This document shows, one piece after another, positions 17,044 to 25,503 of a stretch of DNA of 64,000 nucleotides. The stretch is from Verrucomicrobiaceae bacterium. GTDB taxonomy: Bacteria > Verrucomicrobiota > Verrucomicrobiia > Verrucomicrobiales > Verrucomicrobiaceae. The notes beneath the pieces are model-generated. The model saw only the letters and a program-made list of their open reading frames with translations, was not told the origin of the DNA and did no database searches. Positions within the stretch are counted from its first letter, which is position 1, and each line of letters begins with the position of its first letter. Location of the stretch: assembly GCA_027484445.1 (NCBI GenBank), contig JAIXSY010000023.1, forward strand, positions 83,493 to 147,492. The letters run 5' to 3'. Both the position numbers and the translations under genes were made by a program.

Positions 17044-19845
17044 ATGACTGAGCGCGAATACCAAAAGCACCTGGATGCCATCCGACGTAAGATTTTTGGC
17101 GAGGCCGATGCATTGCCCCGCAGCCGAGCCGAGACGTTGAAACTGGCTAGGCGCTTCTTGAAGCTCAAAGAAACGCGCATCAAGCAAAGGCATCGAGGAG
17201 GAATGGGCGGGGCTGAAGTGTGCCGCATGCGCTCAGACGTGATCGATTGTTTGGCCAAACAGCTCTGGGCAGAAAGCCTAGCTAGCCTACCTGAAGCCAA
17301 ACGCACTAAAATCGCGAGTTTCAGCGTGGTGGCCCATGGTGGCTATGGACGCCGGGTGATGAGTCCGCACAGCGATGTGGACTTGACCTTTGTTTTTCCA
17401 GGAAACGGAGCGCAGGTGCCACCGGAGTCGGCGAAGTTGATCGCAGACTATTTGCTTTTTTTTTATGATCTGAAGTTCAAGGTTGGCAGCGCAACACGCT
17501 CCGTGGGCGGTTGCTTGGAGATTGCCAATGAGGACATGCAGACGAAGACAGCGCTGATGGAAGCTCGGTTTCTTTGCGGCGAAGATACGGCGTTTCGTGA
17601 GTTTCGGGCAAGGTTCGATGCCGAATGCATGACGGGCAAGGAGGGTGAATTTCTCCAGCAGCGACTGGCTGACCTAGCCTCACGCCATTCGAAGCATGGC
17701 GACACCCACTGCGTGCAAGAGCCTAACGTCAAGAATGGCTGTGGCGGCCTGCGTGATTACCAAAACCTGATCTGGATGACCTATGCAAAGGCGGGCACGC
17801 TGAACCCCAAAGACTTGGTTCAGAAGGGCCTGATGTCCGCCGTGGCTTGGAAAGAGCTATCCGCAGCCTATGATTTCATCCTGCGCACCCGCAATGAAAT
17901 GCACTACACGGAACGCCGTGCTAGCGATGTGCTAACGCTGCGTCTCCAAGGCCAGGTCGCCACTCATCTAGGCTATCGCCACAAACGCATCCTGAGAAGG
18001 ATCGAGGCCTTCATGCGCGACTATTACACAGCCACGCGAGATATCCTGCAGCGCAGCAGTGAGGTCATGGATAGTCTCAATCTTGCCGCCCAGCAGGACA
18101 AAGAGAGCAAACGAGGCCTGCTGAGTTTCATGGCTAGACGAAAGGCCGCCCAGAAGCGTGTGGAGCGATTCGATGGATTTGTGGTGCGGAGTGAACGCCT
18201 TTTCCCCGAAGAGAGAACCGTTTACCAAGAGGACCCCGCCCGATTGATGCGGACCTTTTTGCACACACAGCAGCGGCATCTGCGCATGAGCCCAGAGCTC
18301 TTTCAGCTCATGCAGAGCAGCTATCGTCTGGTGAACGTCGGGTTTCGTTACCAGAAAAGCATCCGCGAGACCTTTCTGGCCATCTTGTCCCACAAAGGAG
18401 ACGTGGCCCGAGTGCTGCGCCAGATGCATCGCGTCGGATTTTTGGGCCGCTACATGCCTGAGTTCGGCGCACTGACCTGTCTCGTGCAGCATGAGTTTTT
18501 CCACCGCTACACAGCCGATGAGCACACCCTGCGCACCATTGATAAGCTGGATGAATTGAGTGATGCGAATTTGCCCGGACGTCCGCTCTATCAAAAGCTC
18601 TTTCATGAGCTGCAGCAGCCTGAGATTCTCTACCTTGCTCTTCTTTTGCACGATGCAGGTCGAGCCGCGAACGCAAAAGCGCACGATGCTGAGAGTACGA
18701 TCCTGGCTGACGCCGTGTGCCGTCGATTGCAGATCAAAGGTGAGCGCCGAAAGCTGCTGCTCTTCCTGGTGGACAATCACCTGCTGATGTATCGCACAGC
18801 AACGACAGCGAACTTAGACGATCCGAAGGTGATTGGCGAAGTCGCTGCCGTGGTCAGGACGAAGGAGTACTTGGATACCCTGCTGGTCATGACGTATGCA
18901 GACTCGAAAGGCACCAGCGAGGCTAGCTGGAGCGGATACAAAGAAGCTTCCATCCTTCAGCTTTACCACAACACCTTGGCCTACATGGACGCTCCGGCTG
19001 ATTTCATGAGGAGAGCCACGGTGCCACTGGATGATGTGAGGTCAGCGGTGCAGAAGGAGGTGGGAGAAGACTATGGGCTGGAGGTGAGTGCACACTTTCA
19101 GCACATGCCGCGCAGCTACTTTAACTTCCGCGATGCCTCACAAATCTCTGCGCATATCCTTCAGTTTAGGCAATTTTTTGTTCAGCTAACCAAAGTGGAT
19201 GCGGCGGCTGGTCTGCTGCCAGTGATGACCTGGGAAGACCACATCGAACAGGGCTACAGCGAACTCACGGTGGTCTGCTGGGATAGGCATCTGCTCTTGG
19301 CACGCATTTCAGGCGCGCTCGCAGCTCAAAGCATCAACATTTTGAGCGCTGATCTTTACCAAAGAGGTGACAACTTGGTTTTGGATATCTTTCGCGTCTG
19401 CAACACGAACTTTGCAGCTGTCACGAACAAAAGCGCGCGCCAACGAGTGGAACAAGCCGTGAGAGATGCCTTTCTGCAAAAGACCTTTGATTTTACCCCG
19501 GCCATTCAGGCCAATCAGAAAACGGTTCCTGGTTTTGACGAAGTGGAGGCTGAAATTCCCCAACGGGTTTTCATCAACAACGATCTATCTCCAGATCAGA
19601 CAGTCGCAGAGCTGCAATTGGTTGACCGCCTTGGCCTGCTTTACGATGTCTTTATGGCCATCGGCAAACTGGGGCATAGCGTCACCCACGCCAGGATTTG
19701 CACCGAGAAGGGGGTCGCGATTGATTCCATCTACATCCAAAACGAGCGCGGAGAGAAGCTGCGCAGTAAGGAGGAAGTGGAGGTTTTGAGAAGCACATTG
19801 GAAAGCGTGCTGCTCAAGCAGAAACTTCAATCTCTTCCTCTGTAA
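17044..19845 (+). CDS. glnD: [Protein-PII] uridylyltransferase / uridylyl-removing enzyme
   Basis: This is a bifunctional nitrogen sensor: it uridylylates PII proteins when glutamine is low and removes UMP when glutamine is high. The 933 residues are slightly longer than the E. coli enzyme (about 890). The domain order is intact: a nucleotidyltransferase site G99-G-Y-G102 with S110-D-V-D113, the linking PII-uridylyltransferase region, an HD phosphohydrolase motif H536-D537 in LLLHDAGRAA, and two C-terminal ACT domains near 740-785 (VVCWDRHLLLARISGALAAQ) and 856-910 (LVDRLGLLYDVFMAIGKLG). No glnB or amt gene is visible nearby. It is convergent with lptD, leaving only 11 bases between the two stops. 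Confidence 0.96.
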   Translation: MTEREYQKHLDAIRRKIFGEADALPRSRAETLKLARRFLKLKETRIKQRHRGGMGGAEVCRMRSDVIDCLAKQLWAESLASLPEAKRTKIASFSVVAHGGYGRRVMSPHSDVDLTFVFPGNGAQVPPESAKLIADYLLFFYDLKFKVGSATRSVGGCLEIANEDMQTKTALMEARFLCGEDTAFREFRARFDAECMTGKEGEFLQQRLADLASRHSKHGDTHCVQEPNVKNGCGGLRDYQNLIWMTYAKAGTLNPKDLVQKGLMSAVAWKELSAAYDFILRTRNEMHYTERRASDVLTLRLQGQVATHLGYRHKRILRRIEAFMRDYYTATRDILQRSSEVMDSLNLAAQQDKESKRGLLSFMARRKAAQKRVERFDGFVVRSERLFPEERTVYQEDPARLMRTFLHTQQRHLRMSPELFQLMQSSYRLVNVGFRYQKSIRETFLAILSHKGDVARVLRQMHRVGFLGRYMPEFGALTCLVQHEFFHRYTADEHTLRTIDKLDELSDANLPGRPLYQKLFHELQQPEILYLALLLHDAGRAANAKAHDAESTILADAVCRRLQIKGERRKLLLFLVDNHLLMYRTATTANLDDPKVIGEVAAVVRTKEYLDTLLVMTYADSKGTSEASWSGYKEASILQLYHNTLAYMDAPADFMRRATVPLDDVRSAVQKEVGEDYGLEVSAHFQHMPRSYFNFRDASQISAHILQFRQFFVQLTKVDAAAGLLPVMTWEDHIEQGYSELTVVCWDRHLLLARISGALAAQSINILSADLYQRGDNLVLDIFRVCNTNFAAVTNKSARQRVEQAVRDAFLQKTFDFTPAIQANQKTVPGFDEVEAEIPQRVFINNDLSPDQTVAELQLVDRLGLLYDVFMAIGKLGHSVTHARICTEKGVAIDSIYIQNERGEKLRSKEEVEVLRSTLESVLLKQKLQSLPL

Positions 19846-19856
19846 TTCTCTTTGCC

Positions 19857-22328
19857 TTACTGACTGCCACCACGGCCCGAAGGGTTCGGGTCGATATCGA
19901 GCGGGATGGTCACGCTAGGCAGATCCTTGAGCGTCAGCGAGAAGAGGATACCAAATTCTGTCTGACCATTTCGGTTATCACGCTGCATGGCACCGATGGA
20001 GGCGACCCAACTTGTGAGATCACGCGTGACGCTGTAGCTCTGGAATTCCATCGTGCTGTCATCCATTTCGTAAACGTGATTCATGGAGAAGCCCCAGTTG
20101 TCCGTCAGGCGCGCGTAGGTTCTAGCGAAGATCAAATTGGAATCCGGGAAGTTCGGGCTGTTGCTGATGTACTGGTGCCCGATGGTCAGAGACAGGGTGC
20201 TTGCAGGCATGAAGGTGATGCCCTGGTTGAACTCCGTGAAGTTGCCGTCGTCTCCAGTGATCGGCAATTGCATGTCCATCCAGATGTTGATCCATGGCAC
20301 AGGCTTGAAGAAGATCTCGTTGTAGAGGTTTGAAATGCTGCGGTCGAACTCTGGATCGTTGCCAATCAGGTCCAGGTAGGTGTTCATCCCTGCGAAAGTG
20401 TAGGTTTGGGTGGGAGAGTCATTCGCGGAGAAGATGCGCCCGTTGTTTTCAGAAGTGTAATCGCGTTTTGTTTGCAAAAAGTTCTTCAGACCAATACGGG
20501 TAATGTTCCAGGAACGCAGATCATCCACCGCAGAATAGAGCGGGATATCAATCGGGCGAATGCGGGTTGTGCGCGAGAGACGATCAATCGAGGGGAAGTT
20601 TTCAGGCTGGCTAGCATCTAGGTAGGACACATTCACATAAGGCTGCACGACATGTCTGAGGCCATCCAATCCAAGGCTCTCACTCTGAACATCATCCCAG
20701 GTCTTGGTGAGTTTGAAAGACGCGTCCAAACCTGCGTGGAAGAGGAATTTGGTCTCACTGCTGAAGTCACTCGTATTCGGCAGCCCATTGGCAAACCCCT
20801 GAATGCCTGAGTAATGCGTCAAACCAGCACCCAAGCGCGGCACCAGGTTCAACCAACCAAAGAGAGTCTTGGGATAAAGAATTTCGTGATAGGTATGGAA
20901 GCGAGCAAATTCCGCAAACCCCACTCCACGGCGAGCCAATTGACGAGCTTGGCGATAATCGTTAACCCCCAGAACCGCCGCTGGGTCTAGCCCCAAGAAT
21001 GAACGCAGTTGACCTTGTTGTTCAGGGCTAGGTGCGCCACCTGACAAACCGAATTCAGCGGCAGCCAAGACGTCCTGATTGAATTGATTCAGCGCTTCAT
21101 CCTCAAAGTAAGCTCCCTGTTCACGCAAGTAACCTGCCGAGAGAGTGCCCTGATGAAAGAGTCCAGTGTTGCCAAGAGGACGGCGAGTCCAATCAATCGC
21201 GAGCTCAGGCAACTTTTCTCCCACGCGGTAGAAATTGTTTGCTTGAAAACGTGCCATCAAGGTGGCGAGATAAGCCGGATCATTCTTGACCAGCGAGACT
21301 TGATTGTCTGGCTCCGGCGTATCACGGAAGTCATTGAAGAAGAAGTCTTCGTAGAAGTGGGCGTCGCTGATTCTGTTGATGTCAAAATCAAGGTACCATG
21401 TGCTCCTTTCAGGCCCTGGTAGGTAGATCCGGTGCTGAAAGTTAACGCGAAAACGGTTTTCAGGAACATTGCGTCGGATTTCAGATGTTCTGTTTTTGTC
21501 AGGCTCAGAATCGCGCATGAAGTACAATTTCAGGCCTGAAAAGTTCTGCCAATTGCTGCGGTAGCGAAGCGACTGAAAGTCGGCTCCCACTCCAACCCCA
21601 CGGGCCGACCTGAGATCAAATTTGTATTGTGCCCTCGTGTGCTCACCATGCGTCACTGTGTAGGTGTTGAGCATGAAAGCTCCCCACCGGCTCTGCTGAC
21701 CTATGTTGAAGCGATAGCCAGCCTCTTCTCCCAGCGGCTGAGACAGATAGGGAAGATAGAATACAGGAGTGTTCCCCGCCAAAACGGTCACGTGGTTCAG
21801 GGTCACTTTGTCTCCCGGCTCAACCTTGATGCCACGAGCGCGAAGGCGAAAGTTCGGCTTTTCTGAGTCATGCGTCGTGATGTAGGTGTCACCCCCATCG
21901 ACGACTTTGGATAGCTTCGTTTCGGTCTCAAATCGGTCCGTTTCGAAGAACAAATTGCCATACTCCATGGCCTGAGAGCTACGCACTGCGTCGCCGCTGA
22001 TCTCACCGCTCGTCGAGTTGTAGATGATGTTGTCTCCTTTGTAAGTCACGCCTGCTTTCCAGATGACCACTTGGTCGCGAGCAATCACTTCCCCAGTCGT
22101 GGCATTGTAGCTTGCCTGACCACAGCGGATCTCCACATCAGCGTAGCTGATTCGCACGTCTCCCTTGGCCAAAGCCAGGCCTGTGGTCGGGTCATAGCTG
22201 GTTTCTAGACCCTCAATGTTCAAGTCACTGGTTAGCGATTCCAGAAAGGCTTGATCCTGTCCTCTGGCATCCGCAAAGGGCAGCGTGCCGAGGAGGATAA
22301 GGGCCGCAAACAGTCGGGAGAAAAACAT
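19857..22328 (-). CDS. lptD: LptD/OstA-family LPS-assembly outer-membrane protein
   Basis: It inserts lipopolysaccharide into the outer leaflet of the outer membrane. From the ATG at 22328 it has 823 residues and a good signal peptide (MFFSRLFAALILLGTLPFADA). The longer frame to 22409 adds 27 residues that hide the signal, so the internal start is preferred. The N-terminal region (about 35-150) is an OstA/LptA-like beta-jellyroll (YDPTTGLALAKGDVRISYAD, YNATTGEVIARDQVVI). The remainder is a long Tyr/Phe/Asn-rich beta-barrel with FYLPYLSQPLG, typical of LptD. Conserved LptD disulfide cysteines are not evident: the N-terminal half shows only one mature Cys (EIRCGQ). It ends 11 bases from the convergent glnD stop. 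Confidence 0.88.
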   Translation of the reverse strand: MFFSRLFAALILLGTLPFADARGQDQAFLESLTSDLNIEGLETSYDPTTGLALAKGDVRISYADVEIRCGQASYNATTGEVIARDQVVIWKAGVTYKGDNIIYNSTSGEISGDAVRSSQAMEYGNLFFETDRFETETKLSKVVDGGDTYITTHDSEKPNFRLRARGIKVEPGDKVTLNHVTVLAGNTPVFYLPYLSQPLGEEAGYRFNIGQQSRWGAFMLNTYTVTHGEHTRAQYKFDLRSARGVGVGADFQSLRYRSNWQNFSGLKLYFMRDSEPDKNRTSEIRRNVPENRFRVNFQHRIYLPGPERSTWYLDFDINRISDAHFYEDFFFNDFRDTPEPDNQVSLVKNDPAYLATLMARFQANNFYRVGEKLPELAIDWTRRPLGNTGLFHQGTLSAGYLREQGAYFEDEALNQFNQDVLAAAEFGLSGGAPSPEQQGQLRSFLGLDPAAVLGVNDYRQARQLARRGVGFAEFARFHTYHEILYPKTLFGWLNLVPRLGAGLTHYSGIQGFANGLPNTSDFSSETKFLFHAGLDASFKLTKTWDDVQSESLGLDGLRHVVQPYVNVSYLDASQPENFPSIDRLSRTTRIRPIDIPLYSAVDDLRSWNITRIGLKNFLQTKRDYTSENNGRIFSANDSPTQTYTFAGMNTYLDLIGNDPEFDRSISNLYNEIFFKPVPWINIWMDMQLPITGDDGNFTEFNQGITFMPASTLSLTIGHQYISNSPNFPDSNLIFARTYARLTDNWGFSMNHVYEMDDSTMEFQSYSVTRDLTSWVASIGAMQRDNRNGQTEFGILFSLTLKDLPSVTIPLDIDPNPSGRGGSQ

Positions 22329-22409
22329 GATGCCGAGAGGAGATGAAGAAGGGAGATGGATCTCACTTGGTAAACAAAGCGGGATCAGACACACGTGGAA
22401 TTTGCTCAT

Positions 22410-22599
22410 AGGCTACCGCATTTCCCGTGACAAGAAAAAGCAGGGGAAATCTCTCTCATGACTGCTTCAGAAGGAAAAGTCAGCGCGAGAAAATGCCAAA
22501 AACTAACAGCCAAGAAGGCTAGATAGTTCAGATTTATTGAATTTAAAACTCGACAATCTATGAATTTTATGGCAATTTTAATTAATTATCGAATTAGCG
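22410..22599. other. Divergent promoter region, lptD / unknown gene
   Basis: This non-coding stretch is strongly A+T-rich at 22525-22595 (GAATTTAAAACTCGACAATC, then TTTTAATTAATTATCG). It separates two divergent genes and presumably carries both promoters. No clear ribosome-binding site precedes the ATG at 22600. Confidence 0.4.
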
Positions 22600-23370
22600 A
22601 TGCCTTTGGCCTTTTCTTTTTTCAACACCAGCTTCCTCAAGTCGCGTGAGCCTGAGGCGGTGAAAGATCCTGTGCCTGAGAGTCCAAAACAGGCTCCGGA
22701 AGCTCCCAAGAGCACGCCTTCCAGCCCCTTCCCCGTTCGATCTCCCTTCGCAGGATCGTCACTTTTTTGGACGCATGAGCATTCACCGACTCTGCCAGCC
22801 GAGACCGTTTTGATTCAGGAAAAAGAGGTTCCGCCCATCCTTCGAATGCCGGAGCCGACGCTGGTGCCTTCACTCGCTGAGGGCATCGCTGGTAGAGTCG
22901 TGAATGAAACAGGGCCAGAAGCGCCACCGCTGAATGCCAAAAAAGTCGAGCCAGAACCCATCTTTCCCCAAGAGAGGAATCCGGCGCCACCTCCCGTCTT
23001 TGAACTGCCACCGTCCGCGAGTGAGGCGAATCCGACTGAACTCGAAAAAGAAATCGAACAGGTCAGAAATGACCTGTTCGGGGCGGTCATGGGAGTGAGT
23101 GCCCTCAAAGACAGACTCGATGGACTGGAGCAACAAGTGGCTGCTTTGCCCCCGCCTGCTCCTAGTCTTGATGTTCCTACCCGCACTGAGATCGAATCGT
23201 GGGCGGCGCATTGGCTCGATCAGCATCTTGGAGCAGCCATGGAAGACGCCTTCGTCACGATCATGGAAAAGGTGGCCATCAAAAGCCACCTGAAGCTGCC
23301 TTTCACTCCCGCCGACGCTTCCAAAGCCCTGTCTCAGCCTCCCATCATCCTCACCGTCACTCCCCTATGA
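22600..23370 (+). CDS. Unknown Pro/Glu-rich protein with short coiled coil, coupled to a histidine kinase
   Basis: This 256-residue protein was not recognised. It has no signal peptide or membrane segment. Residues 15-145 are low-complexity, rich in Pro, Glu and Ser. A helical/coiled-coil segment follows (about 148-182: ELEKEIEQVRNDLFGAVMGV, then ALKDRLDGLEQQVAAL). The C-terminal ~70 residues look folded and helical (RTEIESWAAHWLDQHLGAAM, VTIMEKVAIKSHLKLPFTP). The stop TGA overlaps the ATG of the downstream hybrid histidine kinase (ATGA at 23367-23370), so the two products are made in linked amounts. A scaffold or accessory role for the kinase is plausible but is inferred only from that overlap. 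Confidence 0.7.
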   Translation: MPLAFSFFNTSFLKSREPEAVKDPVPESPKQAPEAPKSTPSSPFPVRSPFAGSSLFWTHEHSPTLPAETVLIQEKEVPPILRMPEPTLVPSLAEGIAGRVVNETGPEAPPLNAKKVEPEPIFPQERNPAPPPVFELPPSASEANPTELEKEIEQVRNDLFGAVMGVSALKDRLDGLEQQVAALPPPAPSLDVPTRTEIESWAAHWLDQHLGAAMEDAFVTIMEKVAIKSHLKLPFTPADASKALSQPPIILTVTPL

Positions 23371-25343
23371 ACTCCCTACGCGTTCGCCTGATGCTACCGC
23401 TCGTGCTCTTTGGCTGGCTGCCAGCCATCGGAGCTGCCCGTCTTATGGGGCATTCTTTGGATTGGTTTTTTAGCTCCAATGGATTCATTCTCTTCGCAGG
23501 TGTCTTCATCGCCGGATACCTGATCAGCGGTTGGGCTTTGAAACCAGCAGCTGCCGTCATGAACGGCACGGCATCTGTCTTGCGTGGCATTCCACCGACC
23601 AAAGAGGTCGCCGATTGGCTGCCCCAGGATTTCTGGAAACTGCGCTGTGACATCAACATGCTCTTTGCCAAACATCGGCAAAGCCTGAACGCAGCCGAGA
23701 CTCACGCCAGCCAGACTGCACAGCGATTGCTGAATGCTGAGCGTCTGCTTCGTGAGGCCTTCACGGCCCTGCAGGGCATCTTTGCCGCGAGCGATGAGGG
23801 TGTGGCCGTCGTTGATGCAAACGGGGCCATCATTGCCTCAAATGCAAAGCTCGACGAGTTCCTTGGACGCCCTATCGAAGACATCGGCGGGCGCGATGCT
23901 CGCCATCTCATGGAAGCAATCGCAAACCGTTTTGCCGAAAAAGACCAAGTGCTGAACTGGATCAGCGGTTCGACGACCAACCCTGCCATGCGCGATCAGT
24001 TGGAAGCGGAAACCGCGGGAGCAGATGGAAGAGTTTACAGCATCCGCACAGCTCCGATGCAAACCGAAGCAGGAGATGTCATCGGACGTCTCTGGATGGT
24101 GCGCGATTGCTCTGAAGTGCGTGGCTTGAAGCAGCAACTGCGTGAATCGCAAAAGCTCGGCACCATCGGTCAATTGGCTGGAGGCATCGCGCATGACTTC
24201 AACAACATGCTGACCGCCATTCGTGGAAATCTGACACTGGCTGAATTGTCCCCCAGTGCTTCGAGCAGCGATGTGCGTGACAAGCTTTCCAATGCCAACC
24301 AAGCCACTCAACGCGCAGCGGATCTGGTGAAGCAACTGCTCTGTTACTCACGACGCGGCACCGGCACGCAGATGCGCAAGGTCACGAACCTGAAGAAACT
24401 GCTAGCCGATGTGCAGGGCCTGCTGCGCCACAGCCTCGACCCCAGAGTGAGTGTCCGTATTCGTGCGGGTATGGAAGCCTCCTTTGCCATGGCAGATGCC
24501 ACACAATTGGAACAGGTGGTGTTGAATCTCTGCCTGAATGCACGCGATGCTTTGCCCAATGACAATGGCATCATTGAAATCGGCATCGAGAACGTTACCC
24601 ATAGCACCCAAGGCCATGAAACCGGAGAATTTGTGCTCATCGCGGTGCGTGACAATGGCCATGGTATCCCAGAGGACATGCGGCATCGCATCTTCGAGCC
24701 CTTCTTCACCACGAAGGATTCCGGACGCGGCACTGGCCTCGGCCTGAGCATGGCACAAGACATCGTTCGAGAGCATGGTGGCTGGATTGAATTCGATAGC
24801 GCCGAAAGCCAAGGCAGCGAATTCCGCGTCTTCCTGCCCAGAGCCAAAGATCCTGAAAACATCGACGATGACGTGCCCGATCTGGATCCTCGTCAGCTAC
24901 AAACTCCAGCTGGACAACGTGGCACAGTGCTGGTGGTAGATGATGAAGCCCCTGTTCGTTCGATTGCCGTCAATATGCTGAACTTCTTGGGCTATCGGGT
25001 CTTGGAAGCTGGAGATGGTCAGCAGGCACTCGACATCGTCATGCGAAGTGGCGAGAAGATCGATGCCCTGCTGCTCGACATTTACATGCCAAAGCTCAGT
25101 GGGCGCGATACCTTCAAGCAACTGCGTGCCGCAGGCTATGACGTGCCAGTGGTCGTCTGTTCGGGTTTCGTGATCGACCCCGATGAATTTACCATTCTCG
25201 GTGAAGGCCGCTGCCCCCCCGTGGACATCATGCTGAAGCCTTACGCTCTGGAGGCTTTGAGCAAGTCGATGTCCAAAGCCATTCGCAACGCACAGCCTCC
25301 CGACGCTTTCGCACGCAGCATGACACCCGTGCTCTCAGCCTGA
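23367..25343 (+). CDS. Membrane hybrid sensor histidine kinase with C-terminal receiver
   Basis: The start is set by the ATGA overlap with the upstream gene, giving 658 residues. Two N-terminal membrane helices (about 5-22 and 34-52) enclose a very short loop, so sensing is probably intramembrane or cytosolic. A coiled linker leads to a PAS-like domain (about 130-230: LQGIFAASDEGVAVVDANGA). The HisKA box has phospho-acceptor H276 in GGIAHDFNNMLTAIRG. The HATPase_c domain shows the N box NLCLNARDAL and the glycine boxes DNGHGIPEDMRHRIFEPFFT and GRGTGLGLSM. The C-terminal receiver (about 520-640) has acidic residues DDE and the phospho-acceptor D571 in LLLDIYMP. No DNA-binding response regulator is adjacent, so output is likely through a distant regulator or phosphorelay. 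A strong terminator follows. Confidence 0.92.
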   Translation: MNSLRVRLMLPLVLFGWLPAIGAARLMGHSLDWFFSSNGFILFAGVFIAGYLISGWALKPAAAVMNGTASVLRGIPPTKEVADWLPQDFWKLRCDINMLFAKHRQSLNAAETHASQTAQRLLNAERLLREAFTALQGIFAASDEGVAVVDANGAIIASNAKLDEFLGRPIEDIGGRDARHLMEAIANRFAEKDQVLNWISGSTTNPAMRDQLEAETAGADGRVYSIRTAPMQTEAGDVIGRLWMVRDCSEVRGLKQQLRESQKLGTIGQLAGGIAHDFNNMLTAIRGNLTLAELSPSASSSDVRDKLSNANQATQRAADLVKQLLCYSRRGTGTQMRKVTNLKKLLADVQGLLRHSLDPRVSVRIRAGMEASFAMADATQLEQVVLNLCLNARDALPNDNGIIEIGIENVTHSTQGHETGEFVLIAVRDNGHGIPEDMRHRIFEPFFTTKDSGRGTGLGLSMAQDIVREHGGWIEFDSAESQGSEFRVFLPRAKDPENIDDDVPDLDPRQLQTPAGQRGTVLVVDDEAPVRSIAVNMLNFLGYRVLEAGDGQQALDIVMRSGEKIDALLLDIYMPKLSGRDTFKQLRAAGYDVPVVVCSGFVIDPDEFTILGEGRCPPVDIMLKPYALEALSKSMSKAIRNAQPPDAFARSMTPVLSA

Positions 25344-25368
25344 TTCGCATTTCCCAACAGCCACATCG

Positions 25369-25407
25369 CCGGAGCACTTGCGCACGTCGTGAGTGCTCCG
25401 GTTTTTT
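25369..25407 (+). terminator. Rho-independent terminator after the histidine kinase
   Basis: A 10-bp stem CCGGAGCACT / AGTGCTCCGG (25369-25378 with 25392-25401) has a 13-base loop and is followed by six T (25402-25407). It ends the two-gene unit 22600-25343. Confidence 0.85.
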
Positions 25408-25503
25408 GGCATCTTCGTCCTAGGATTTCCGACGGCAAACGATCGTCCATTTGGCACACAGACTTTACATGCCAATTCATTCACTTGGGTTTAAAAGCAG
25501 ACC

